Below, one piece after another: positions 1-13,500 of a stretch of 64,000 bases of DNA. The translations under genes and the position numbers were made by a program. Numbering within the stretch: the stretch's first letter is position 1; each line of letters begins with the position of its first letter. The notes under the pieces were generated by a model. It was given only the letters and a program-made list of their open reading frames with translations. It did not search any database and was not told where the DNA came from. The DNA is from Ostrinia nubilalis. Taxonomy: Eukaryota; Arthropoda; Insecta; Lepidoptera; Crambidae. Location: contig NC_087099.1 in NCBI RefSeq assembly GCF_963855985.1, positions 13,980,001-14,044,000 on the forward strand, written 5' to 3'.

Positions 1-1432
1 TTTGCCGAACTTTAGCGCGAGAACGGTTTGTCCAAAACATATGAATTTGGTCTTATTCAATGCAGGATTAAGTGCCCTTTAACCGTCATGAAGACCACTT
101 TTCGATAGGGTAAGTCCTTTACGCGGTATAACCGGAAAACCGAAAAAACGCCGCTTTCGGGGGCCCCCACCACTTAAGCACAACTCCGTCGAAGTCGAAA
201 ACTTAGGAGAGACTTAATGGGCAACCAATGAAGCCATTAAAGCAAAAAAATCTTTTGTAGGAATTATTTCCGATTTAATCAATTTTTGTGTTTAATTCTA
301 CTGGCCTATAATAGGTACTTATCTATCGCTGTTATTTATCCAATTACTTACTATAGAGTCTATTATGTTATTCTGATGTGTAGACAATAATACTGAAAAT
401 TTTCAAGAAATCCCTTCAATAGTATTTGCGTGAAAGGGTACGGGACTATTCCCACCTCTCGTTCCCACCGCTGCAACTTCTGTGTACCCAGGATCTACAG
501 CTTGACTGCCATAAAAACCCAACCAATGAAGGTCAAGTTTGTCCGGGGGAAAGTTAAACTGTCATTGGACCCGCAACGAAATTAATCAGAAGAACATAGG
601 AGGAGTTCGAAATTAAGGTGAAAGTGCGTGAAAGGGTAAATAACATCCATGCTCACGAAATTTCACTTTGAAATATTAGTAGGAAATCAGATTTTAAAGA
701 CAACGAACAGTTGGCTGCATATCAGACTATACATTTTCATTGCACAATCAACTCTATTACGAACACTTAAGATACCATAGTGTAGAGATTGACGTGCCAA
801 CGTACTAGAATAAAGGTGACTGCCAAACGGAGTGGACGATAAGCAGCCATCAATCGTCATTTGTCAATTTGACCACCAACGCCGGATAATGCGGTCCCCA
901 GTCTAGTGAAGTAAGACAAATTATCTTTTGACGTCGTAAAATACAATAGATACGAGTAAATGATATCCGCCAATAGGTTAAAAGAATATAATTTTACTAA
1001 CAAAACATATCAAAGGGTTTAAACTCATCAAAACGGACTGATGTACGAATTTGTGCTAACAGCTGATTTTCGTTCGTCGTCCAGTTGCGTTGCAGTTAAA
1101 AATATTTAGCGCAATCGGGGCGCAGCACCAACGTCAGGTTACTGTTGCCTCATAAAAAGCAGTTGATTAAAAAAACTAACTGTGCCCGCGAATTCGTACG
1201 CGTGAAAACCCGTTATCGCAACATTTTTCATTGTTGCTCTGCATCTATTAGTAGTGTGATTGTATATAGCCTATAGCCTTCCTCGATAAATGGGCTATCT
1301 GACACTGAAAGAATTTTTCAAATCGGACCGGTAGTTCCTGAGATTAGCGCGTTCAAGTAAACAAACAAACAAACTCTTCAGCTTTATAATATTAGTAATA
1401 TTAGTATAGATAATCGAGTGTATTTTTTTCAG
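1..1432. other. upstream flank of CCHa1, no gene found
   Basis: It should hold or lead to the untranslated first exon and promoter of CCHa1, but I could not fix either. A CATAAAAAG at about 1151 follows a short GC-rich stretch and is the only TATA-like candidate noticed. A MITE relic sits at 705-808. No coding frame is convincing. Confidence 0.4.
705..808. repeat. MITE relic (family with GTACAGTCGACAGCAC ends)
   Basis: Diverged copy of the element at 59436-59540. Shared blocks include GACTATACATTTTC, AAGATACCA and a TTGACGTGC-like end. No target duplication was resolved. Confidence 0.55.
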
Positions 1433-1538
1433 GATCACAACAGCAATATGGACAAGTCGTGGGTATCCAAGAGAAGTTCCGCAGCCACCACACTCCTGGC
1501 CCTGATGCTGATCGTCTGTCTGGTCGAGAGCGCCACAG
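1433..1538 (+). CDS. CCHa1: CCHa1 first coding exon: signal peptide
   Basis: The acceptor is a T-rich tract ending in CAG at 1430-1432. Fifteen 5'UTR bases precede ATG 1448, so at least one untranslated exon lies further upstream. It codes for residues 1-30 plus the first base of Gly31. The donor GTAAGG starts at 1539. A frame that continues past the donor to 1612 is intronic read-through. Confidence 0.9.
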
Positions 1539-4500
1539 GTAAGGCCTCGTTCACACTAACCTACTTTACTGAAAAAAAAACACACGGGAAACTAAGTGTA
1601 GGCACACACTAGGCGACACGTGACAGCGACAGTTCGGCGACAAGACGCGACGAAAGGCTGCTATGCCAAGTATAGGCGCACACTAGGCGACAGCGACAGC
1701 TTGGTGCCAAGTGTGCGAAGCTTTGAACAAAATATTATGAAATTGTCGGCCGCAGACTGTGGTCGCGTTTAAGTCGCCAAGCTATCGCTGTGACGTTTTG
1801 CCTAGTGTGCATCTTCACTAAACTACTTTTCCCTACTAAAAACATTTTTTATAAAGAAACATAAGTTTGGGTTAGGAAAAACACATTTTTTGTTCCTTGA
1901 ACACATCTGCTAGGATTACAAAGCAAGAAATCTTGTTTTGTTGATACAAACAACAGGGATAAGCCTCCAAGTCAACGAAAAAATATCTACCCCTTTAGAA
2001 TAGGCACTTTTACCTGATTAAATTGTGTTAGGTGTGACCTGTCCTTTATTTTTAGCAAATTTTTGGCGAAAATGCTAATCATCATTTTTCATTTCCACAA
2101 TATTAATGGGAAGGGTATTTAACTTACCTACCTACTCTGAAGTATGCTTGTATGGTGTAACTCATCATAATAGCAACAAAATTGCCTTGCGTGGGGTATA
2201 CAGAGTAAACAAAGTATTATTAAACGCCTTTTAATAGACACTATAAAAAAATTGCGATGGATACAATTTTCCTAACCTAATAATTATAATCAACTATAAT
2301 AATAATAAACTTCAACCACACCAACGCGTGCAGATCGCCATTGTTGGCGCGAACATACGCGCGACCTGTCATTGGCCTATGATCGCGCTGGCAATGGCGA
2401 ACTGCACGCGTTGGTGTGGTTGAAGCTTAAGTTTTACTTATTTCATTAAAACTTAAGAAACCTAAAATCCTATTTTTAACGATTCTGAACTCTGGAAGTC
2501 CTGGGTTCCATTCCCAAGTGAAGGAAACAAACAGAAAAATTGCTTTAATTGTTCCCAGTTTAGTTGATTACTAACTAGTATTACTACACAACTAACGCCC
2601 ATATTCACAAAGATTACAATGAAGTCTCACAGTGCGCGTGGACGCACAGGGTGACACTGGAAACAATCACAGAGTTCTATTCAGCGCTGTCCGTTCGATT
2701 TGCTACTTCACTTAAGCAAGCATTGTTTGTGAATACGGTAAAACTCACTCCACAAACAATGAAACAAAATAATATAATCAAGATTAACAAAAGATAAATC
2801 AAATATTTCAGCTACGGTTATCACGTTTGCCCAATTCTGTAACTGTCACAACTTTGGATCACGAGTCCATTGGTGACAATAGTTTGTAACTAGATTTTGT
2901 TTCGGTGACGTTTTTATTATGTCAACTTAGCTTTAGTTACGTGACGAAAATAACCAAATTTCCCCTTGGAGGTTTGCCACGTTTTAGAAGAGAAGGAACG
3001 AACGACAGCGAATCAAACCCAGTGTAGTTGTGGTTGTCATGCATGCAATCATGTAACCACACTCAAAATCACAAAAAACCAGACACCATTAGTAAAACTA
3101 CGAATCAAATCAAATCAATCTTTATTCGGCTATAAATAAATAGTTACAAGATAGTTCTGGCTTGATACAAAATTATTACTCAAGACCTACTTAGTCATAG
3201 ACTGTATGACATGCAAATAAATACAAAAATTAGTACTTACTAGAAAAATTAATATTACTCTATGACATCAATATTATTATCATTCATTGTAATATGAATA
3301 CAAATAGCCTTGTCGCACTATAACCGTCATTTCTTTTTACCAATTCATTCTTATCTGCTTCAAAGCACTCCACCGTGTGAGGATACAGTCCACTGAAGTG
3401 ACATTTTATATTTTTGACCAGTCAAAATAATACTATTTTTAATTCAATTTAAAAATTTAATGACTCTTATGTGTCTAGTGAACTTCTACTATTTCTTTTT
3501 TGTTATCATTCGTTTCGATTTAAAGGTTTAAAAAAACAACACTTGATTAGTTGAACTTTAATTAATTTTTAAAGCAAGAGAATTTAATCCACTTGTAGTT
3601 AGATTCAAACTAGAGTGCTCTTTAAAATACTAAGTGTCGTCAAATTAGCGAAGAATACTTAATTAGTAATTGCAACTTAAAACTATAAGTAACTTGTAAC
3701 TTGTAAACCATGTCAAGTGAGGGGCATTAATGAAAAAAGTTTTAAGCTGACTTAATCTGCCTATATTTAATTTGATTAGTTGTTGCAATAATCGCGAGAA
3801 GCGCGAGAGCTTTACATGAGTGACTCGCTACTGTTCGTTTTTCAAGTTTTGACAGACATTACACAATCGTTATGTGCATGTACACACGACGTAGGTACAC
3901 ACGGCCACACTGTTAACTATCCATTTCCGTTTTTGCTCTCGCTCTCATCAAATGGTGATTCTTTGCGATAGAACGAGACGACATGACAGGCAATGGATAG
4001 TTAACACTGTTGCCGATGGTACACGTACACACACAAGTAAAGCTCACTCGCCTCTGTGAGTTGCAAAAATTAAGCCTACAGTATTTTCTGGAACTAACAT
4101 AAAAAAAAATAACTGTGGTTATAATTTTCTTCATCTAATTTTGAAGATGTTCACAATAGATGGATACTTCAATTAGTAATTTAATTGATAGGCTTAATCA
4201 ACGTGAAGACAATACAATCATTGGGAATTGTTCACATTGAATTGTGAAGGGCCCTTGCAATTTACCAATAAATATAATTGGGGCCACATTAAATAAGTAC
4301 AAAGGTATACTATGAATTAATAACCTTTGGTCTGTAGGCTGTACAATAAGCAATTGTGGAATAAAACCAGATTTTGTTCGGAACCACTACGCATCTGGTC
4401 ACTTAAAGGTCGGTATCAACACTAAAGTACTTTATATTGTGACGTAACAACTAAATTAAAGTAAGATATTATTATTACGTGGGTACAATCGGGTTCATAA

Positions 4501-7500
4501 ATATACCTATTGGCAGTCTCAAAATATTGTTAGCGTTTTAAGTTTTTAACGATCATACATTTCAATACAAACTCAAACACCAATAAAATGTAATCATATA
4601 AACTGTTCATTAACATGTCCCGGTAGAGCAGTATTGACTGCGCTACTGCGCTACAATATTTTGAAATATTGGGCACTGCCAATATATGTATTTATGAACT
4701 GGACTGTACCTATATTACAGATTTTGAATATTCAAAAGCAAGAGAATTTATTTTTTGATAATATTAACCACCATAACGATAATACCTTTACTTGTTTAAT
4801 TTAACTCTATTAAATCTGAGTACTTAGTATTTTTATTCCCAAAAAGGAGACTGGCAATTATTTTAGTATCAAGTCTAGTAAATCATTTGATAGACATGTT
4901 GATAAAAATAATTGGACGGACGAATACCTACATCGTGAAATTGGGCCCATTTTCATACCGATTCAATTTTGTTTTATGTCACATGAAATAAATTACCGAG
5001 TTTACACCTCGTACGCACGACAACATACTAACTAAAGATTGTAATATCTGTGTTGATGAAATATACCTACTATCTATACTAATATTATAAATGAGAAAGT
5101 AACTCTTTCTGTCTGTCTGTCTTGCTTTCACGCCTAAACCACTGAACCGATTTTGATGAAAGGACATCAGAATAGTTTTTATCCCGGTATTTGAAACAGG
5201 GACGCGCGCGATAAAGTTTTTCTGTGACAGACAAAATTCAACGCGGGCGAAGCCGCGGGCGGAAAGCTAGTTTTTCAAAAAAAACGACTAGTTAATGTGC
5301 TGTTGACTGTATTTTACAAGCTTTTATTTAGTTTCACCTGTCCCGTTTGTCGGTAATCAATTAATCTTATTACCTATTAATTTGGCTGAAACGAACGAAC
5401 GAACGAACGAACGAACCTATTAATTTAAATACTTTGAAAAAAGAAGAGCAGAACTTTACATACTCATTCCATCCTAATTTGGAATATCATTAGAAGCAAT
5501 ATTTTCGAATTTCTTTTCAAAGATTTTCATTTAATTTTTTCAATCAAAACGAAAAGAAGGCAGTGCCAAGTGAAGTCAAGTCGTAAACCTAGGATTATGT
5601 TTGCAGAAGATATTAAGCTATCATTTAATGGCCGCATTAGACGGAAAAGCAAACATTCAGTCTGCTAATCAAAGATGGTAAAAACCAACAAGATTGTGTG
5701 ATCCAAATCTGCCCTCTCGTTATACAGCTAGGTATATTTTATTATGCTTAACAAAGATTTTTTTTTATGATAATCAAGGCATTTGACCGCAATCGCACCT
5801 GGTGTTAAGTGAGATGCAGCTAGGATGGTACATATCTGCCCTGTAAGTGCCTATTCAGTCTCGCCTTGAAAAAGCCCTCACATTTTCCCTAAATACCTAC
5901 TGGTATCACTTTTTGAGACCACCTGTATAAGTGGGCTCAAAAATAAATATAATTTTGATTGAAGAATAAACAACTTTGCAGTTGAATGCATGTTTATGCA
6001 GGGTGACTGGAACTGAACCCGCCATAGCTAATACGCGTATAGAGGAGGTCATTTGCTAATTATTGAACCCTACTTTCTATGACTAAAGTTTTACAGTTTA
6101 GGAGGTATGTCAATTTTTATACTTTTTTTTAGATTTTTCCGAAGATCATTGGCAATCCATTATCACCATTAGCTTTTTTTTAAATCGAATTCGAACTTTA
6201 ATTTTTTATCGTGGTTTGTACTTTTGTTGAACTTTGGTGGCTCGTGGCTAGTTATTCAATCATTATCTGGATCTGAAATTTATTTTATTTAACTAAAAGT
6301 TTATTCGATATTAGTATCAAATAAAAAAATCGGTTAAAATCATGCGAGAAAAAAATTTAAGCAGTTTTAGGTAAAATTTCGCAAAAATCTGAAAAAAGTT
6401 TAAAAATTTACATATCTCCTAAACTATAGAAAGTAAGGTTCAATAATTAGCAAATGACCTCCTCTATACGCGTATTAGCTATGGCGGGTTCAGTTCCAGT
6501 CACCCTGTATAAGCTAACTGCAACGTAACTTTGTAAAGAATTTAAAACCTTAAAGAATTGTTTAAGATTTTTCATGATTAAGACCAATGAAGCGATTAAT
6601 TCAAAAGTTTTAAATGCTAAAGTAACTGTTAATATGAATGAAACCTTGAAAAAACTTATTACTGAGAAGCAAAGGAATTTCCTGTTCACCGAAAGCTGAA
6701 AAACGAAAGGTTAAAATTTAAATGTACGCGTGTTACCAGGTAACAAAAAGTAATTAATAAAGAGCAATAACTGCACGTTGGGGCAGGTCAGACCACGGCA
6801 GCACAGAGTATTGAAAGATTTGAGATTATTGTTGTAACTTAATAAGGTAATCTATTATATCAGCATATAATAAAGGACGTTTAACCTAGCAAAATGATTA
6901 AAATTGAGGCTGTGAACAATTAATTTATTATTTAACTTCTGTTTATAAAATCACCTAATGGAGAACACGTAACAAATCATTCGATCTACTATCATTAATA
7001 ACACAGTCACATGTTATTTTTCATTTCTAATATAGCGATACAGTAAGAGTAAGACAGCCGAAGAGAATCAAATTATCTTAATATATGTATATTAATCAAT
7101 CGATTTTTGGTAGAGTCGAGACTAATTCAGCGCCAGTGAAAATACAAAGGTTCTCATGATGTGTACTTTTTAATAATTTTCCAAAAGAAACGAGTACATT
7201 TAATTTTACAACTTTTAAACCCAATAAAAACTAATAACTCATTATTTCCGCACCAAAAGCATTAATGTTGCTGCAATTGCATTCGACACAATCCAATTGT
7301 CGTTTCAATAACGCGTAACGTTTGTTTTAAAGGCCATCTAACTGCGTGCGGTGTCGATACGTCTCATCGGCGCTGCAGGGGATTACAATTTCCCTGCAGT
7401 CAATAACATGGTGTTACAGTCATTCACTAAAGGGGACTGAATAGATCTCTCGGTCACAAAACCCATTCGGTTCTTTGTTTGGTTTGTGATCATTGGATGA

Positions 7501-10500
7501 CTCATTTAGTATGCAGTTTTACACAACTTTAAGAAAAAATCGATTTAAAATTCAGGTTGTTAAGAATAGTCCTGTAAGTTTAATAAGTAGGTACCTAATG
7601 TACAGAAAATTATTACTCATATTTTCGTTTGATGAAGGATTTAAAAAAGTAAAAAAGAAATAATTATATCATTAATACCGGTCAAATCATTGAAATTAAC
7701 AACTGAATAATAGATGAGCATAATATGTTTAACATTAACGAAAACAAAACAAAAACTAAGTGAATTTTGCGTACACGTGCCAAATCAAAGGTTGAAACTG
7801 CACACAGCTAACCGACACCAAATAAAATTTGCATACTACACTGTAACGTCCCTTTATCGGCACCGCATCACAAACTACGCATTCATTCCTGTCTCTACTC
7901 CTCTGTTTTACAACTAAAATGTAGGCATATTTCTTTTTTGAGAGCTCACTCCTTATGTCTCCTTGTCTATTCTGTCTGTTTGAGAGCTCATACCTTGTCA
8001 CGTTGTCTGTTCTGTGTCTGTCCCTAACCTTGTAATTTCATCCACAGAGCAAAGAATTAACAGTAGAGGCAGCAAGTCCTCTAACCTTATCGAGAAGGTC
8101 AACGGTTGGCGCAGCCAGCGCGGAGGTACGTCACGTGGCATGCGCTTTGGCTGTTTGAGGCGAATGCGCCGACCTTAACGGGAGTCGCACTGCATGAATA
8201 AAATACAGTCAAATAAATGTCTACATGTTGTTATCATCCGCATGTACAGTGACAGCACACACCTGCTAATGTCAAATTGTTCTTGTTTTATTTTGAACCT
8301 TATGCTCATAAGAGTAAATTTCAACATCCTATGACGAAAATTTGATATTTTGTAACTGGTTCACGTGCAGCACATAAAAATCCTTCGATGTTTAGTTTAC
8401 CATAAATGTATCATCTTGATAGGCAACAATTATAATTCCCAATTCTGTCAACCCATTGCACAGTAGAAGCAACTATTGTAAAAATTATCCAGTTTCTGCT
8501 AAATTAACATATGCAAAAAAGTACCAATTCTGCTGAAGCGTTTAGATGCATGTAGCGCTTTCATGTCAAAAACACCCACTTTGTACATGTTTCATTAACG
8601 AATGACTGCTCTATTTATCGATCGCAAACACAACCAAAGCCGCATGGACCAAATGTTGCGCTTCCATTTAAGTAGATATAATAGGCGTTCACAGCTTCAC
8701 AAGGGTAGTTTGTTACACCAAATAGAACAACCAACACGAGCTTTGGCGATAGTCACGTTTTGAGATTATAAAACTATTATATGTATAGGTATGTAAGTTC
8801 TACACCTGTAACGGTAGTCTACTAGTAATCTTAATAGGTTTTTATCAGCCTCTTAGCTGACATCTGTCAAATTAGAATTAAAGATGTAGTGTTGATAAAA
8901 ATTTATCTACATGTAAGAAAAATAAGTTCATTAATAGCAATGTTATTGAAGTAATCATCTTAATTTCTATTCACATTTCAACAAATCACACCCTTATGCC
9001 AAAAACATGATTAAGATTGGGGCAGCTTCTTCCATACTAATTTTCTCTTCAAAATTACTTAACGTTTTTCTCTAAACTCTCCAGTACTCTGTAACTATTA
9101 TTTCTCGGAGGTTATTAAAGGTTATAGTGTAACAATTATCATTTCAAGCGACACGCCACTACACACGGGTTTTAATATGATTTTTAAATTATATGTTTCT
9201 AGGGAACCGTTAGACCGTTGTTCTTAGAACATAGTTAAAATGTTTATTTGGCGAATAGCTGCTCACTGTCAAGGCTCAATGATTAAGTTTTAATTAAGTT
9301 AATAATCTGAATCTTTTGTAATGACTCTACATTTTACAAAAGTATCATACCTCTAGAAAAAGGCAGACAGTAGCCAAATGAAAAAAGGAGTTTGGGTTAT
9401 TTGACGCTCCTTGGACGAAGCTACTTCAGACTTGACTTACTTTGACTTATGGTCCTATGTCCCCTAGATGGGGCAGAGGGCGTCCACAACAGTCCTCCAT
9501 CTCGTTCGGTCTTGAGCTTCTCGCTTGATCTCGCTCCAGGTCTTGCCGATCTTCTTCGCCTCGTCCGCTACAGTGCGCCGCCAAGTTTGCCTGGGTCGAC
9601 CACGTTTGCGTTTTCCTTGGGGATTCCAATCCAGAGCCTGCTTAGGGATGTGATCGGGGTTCCTTCGGAGAGTGTGGCCAATCCAGTTCCACTTGCGGCG
9701 CTTGATCTGCTGGTCGATCGGAATTTCGTGGCAGCGTTCCAATAGCTCGACGTTGGAGATTTTCTCGGGCCAGTATATGCCGAGAATTCGGCGAAGGCAG
9801 CGGTTGATGAAGACCTGCAGCTGGTGCGAGATAACCTTGGTGACCTTCCACGTTTCACACCCATAGAGCAGAACGGATTTAACGTTGGACCCGAATATTT
9901 TGATCTTGACCCTTCGGGTCAATTTCCGTGACTGCCATATGGGGCGAAGTTGTGCGAAGGTGGCTCTAGCCTTGGCAATGCGCGAAGTGATGTCCTCTTC
10001 GGTACCTCCAGTTTCTGACACGACGCTCCCGAGGTAGGTGAAATTGTGGACTCGTGCCACATCCTCTGCACCAATCCGTAATGGCGTGCAATTTCTCACT
10101 CCAGATCGCATCTCTTGGGTCTTCCGGCAGTTAATTTTGAGCCCTGTGATACCCGCTTCTCGATGTAGGTCATCAAGTTTGGATTGCATATCGTGATGCG
10201 TGTGGCTCAGCAAACAGAGGTCATCGGCATAATCTAAGTCTTCTAAGACTCCGATTATACCCCACTCTATTCCACGCCGTTGGTCTTGATATGCGCGATT
10301 CATGACTCCATCCAAGACAACCAGAAAGAGAAGGGGCGAAAGCAGGCAGCCTTGCCGGACGCCCGCATGCACCTCGATGTCTTCTGAGATGAGGCCGTCG
10401 TGAGTCACCGTACAATAATATTTCCTGTAGATGGCCTTCAGTAGGTCGATGATTTTCGGCGGGACACCAATGTCAGCGAGTCGCGACCATATACTTGCCC

Positions 10501-13500
10501 ACTTCAGCGTATCAAAGGCTTTTTCAAAGTCTACAAAGGTTAGGTAGACTTCCCTTTGCCATTCTGATGCCTGCTCCAAAATGATACGCAAAGTATTGAT
10601 TTGGTCGGTGCACGAGCGGTTCGGGCGGAAGCCAGCCTGTTCCCTACGCAAAAGAGGTTCAACGGCCCCCGATAACCTATCCAAGATAATCTTGCAGAAA
10701 ACCTTTGACGGTATCGAGAGCAAAGTGATGCCTCTCCAATTGCTACACTGGCTTAGATCCCCCTTCTTTGGCACAGTAATTAAAAGCCCCTTATTCCAAT
10801 CGTCTGGGAGTTCCTCTTCCATCCAGATGTTTTCGATGAGAGGTGTCAGAAGCTACTTCAGAAGTGGACTGCAATTGGCTAAAACGATTAAATTTTGCTA
10901 TAATTTAGAACATACATTGGATTTTCTATTTCTAACGCTCTATTTAGTTTCAGGTCTATCTGCCACTGTCGTTCATAGGCACTGGCAACTCAACTTTGCG
11001 TGAGAGATTTATAAACATTCATTAACCACACCTCAATTAATAAGTGGGAAAAGCGTCACAAAGTCTTTAAACCTATTACTCGTACTTATGTTATTTTTTG
11101 TTCAGGACATCATATGCAATCAATTTCACACACTTGGAACTCTACTCGCTTTTACTGTTACACCCACGCGTTAATGAGTACTAGATTAGTAACAAACTGT
11201 TGAAGCCCTGTGATTAACAGTGGAAAACACCCTAAAAATTGCCATTTAATTTACTTTGGACAACTACAATTACATAAAAAATAAACACGTCACTGCATAA
11301 CGTACTAATACATAGTAAGCTCAGGAAAATCTTGAAGTAAATAGTAAAGGTTTAACGTAACCCAAAACGTAGTACCGATTGTAAAGAGTAAAAAATATTA
11401 CCCTCCTTCTGGCGCAGCCGGGTAAAAAAAAATACCAGACCGCTACCTACCAAGTGCATATGGGCCATGCACACTACATTTTATGGCACGACCTACTTAG
11501 GGTCGATTTTTCAATCGTCAGGAACTACAACAAGGAATAAACATGTCACATTTTGACTTATTTCCCATACTGAAACTGTCAATAAGCCAAACTTATTCTT
11601 CAGTTAAAAGTAATCCGACGATTGAATAATCAATCAGTCAATTAGATCTTCAAAAAGCTATTTTACTCGGAAATATAGTTTTGCCAGTAGCAGTGCATTC
11701 AACGGCCTGAAAAAAACATGCCCTACTAAGAAATGAGCTTACTTTACCACGTTCACTATGATCGGTAACTAGAAAGACTTAATATTTGTATGCAATTTGC
11801 AATGAAAACACAAGTAAGTGTGGCAGACATGCGAACCAAACATTAATCCGCTAGAGTGCTTACTAGAAACTACTAGAAAGGCTTCGGAAACATATGTTTA
11901 ATCAAATTATATCGACGTCGGCACCTCTTTGACGTAATTAAAAACGATAATTAAGTTTTTGAAGATACAAAGTTGAGATTCGAAGTTTTTTAATTAGTAA
12001 AGGACAATAGACGGGCCGTTATAGTAAACCTATTGTAATAAAAAGTAGCTTTTAGTACCGATATTAAAAAGCATTTTTTTAATTAAGTCTTAATAATAAT
12101 AGCCTATATCCCATTCTGATTTATGTCGCAATATTAACATGGGTATTTCGCGAATCCATCCAGAGATATCATTTTCAAATATATGACAACATAGACAATT
12201 TTGTACAAAATAATGATGTGTCCCATCATCATCATCATCATTTCAGCCACAGGACGTCTACTGCTGAACATAGGCCTCCCCCAATGACTTCCACATCGCA
12301 CGGTTGGCAGCGGTCTGCATCCAGCTCCTACTAATGATGTGTCTACTTAACGTTTAATAGGACAATTTCCTTATTCCCATATTTCATTTTATAAAACTTT
12401 CCTCTGTCATCAATCTATTCATAATATAACCCAATCAGTGTCCAATTGAAATGGGCCAATCCGTGTCACTTCGGCCAAAAACTTGACATTAGTACCCCGT
12501 TGGGAAATTCCTATGAGTTCAATGGATTTATGTCGATGGCTGTTACGAACAAATACGATTGTTTATGGTCATTCCAACTTTGCGGGGGAGTCCCTAATAA
12601 AAATATGTCCTCCGTAATACAATTGTCATTATTAGTATTGTAGTGGGTTGTTAGAGCTTTGTAATATATCGCTGTTTGTTGGAATAATTCGATGTGAGTC
12701 AGTTTTGAAATGTGGTTATTATTATTGTAGTGTGATGATTTGGCGTTTGAAATGTAATTACCATTATTAATACAAATCTAGTGTAGCATTAATATTAGTG
12801 ACTTCTTGCGCCGCTTCTTCTCAGCACTGGCCCATTTATTGTCCTGAAGCAGTGATAGGGTTAATACTGGGACGTGTAAAAGTGCTTTTTAAAAGCCTAT
12901 TTGCAAAAATAAATGAGTTTTATGAGTTTTTTAGTACTTACTTAAACAAAAATTGGTATACTTTTATGTGATTCTTATTACCTAACTGGCTTTCTATGTA
13001 GGTACTTAAACGATTTATATGGTACAACTTTATTAATAAAACAAAACCAAGATTGAACAAGATTGTCGAGCAAACGTTTTGCATCGATTTCATTGATCTA
13101 AAAGCATTTAATAACGATATATGGTAGGTCCTGATTTTAGAGTCTCATAACGACGCCTTAGAGTGAAAACCTCTTAAGTGTAAAAGAAGTATTTTTTCAG
13201 GAGGAGGATAAAACTGCGTGCTGTAAAATTTTTGTACGACGTCTTTTATGTTTTTTTGTCAATTTATATGTTAAAACTTGTTTTTATATCCAGAACTGCT
13301 ATATTCTGTAAGATTGACCAAAATGCATAAAATAGGTACATAAATATGAGAAGCAATGAATTCCCGAAGTTTTCACTCTAACTAAAGCGACGATAAATAA
13401 GCCATTCTGTACAACTAATACGTTTAAGACAGTGACAAACTTTACATTTATTTCATGGTAGGCAATAGAGTAGGTACCTACCTACCTACTTACGAATTAA

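Noticed and set aside
9449..11003. Several + and - strand frames of 60-140 codons around the LINE
   Set aside because: Shadows of the RT frame in other frames; no motif of their own.
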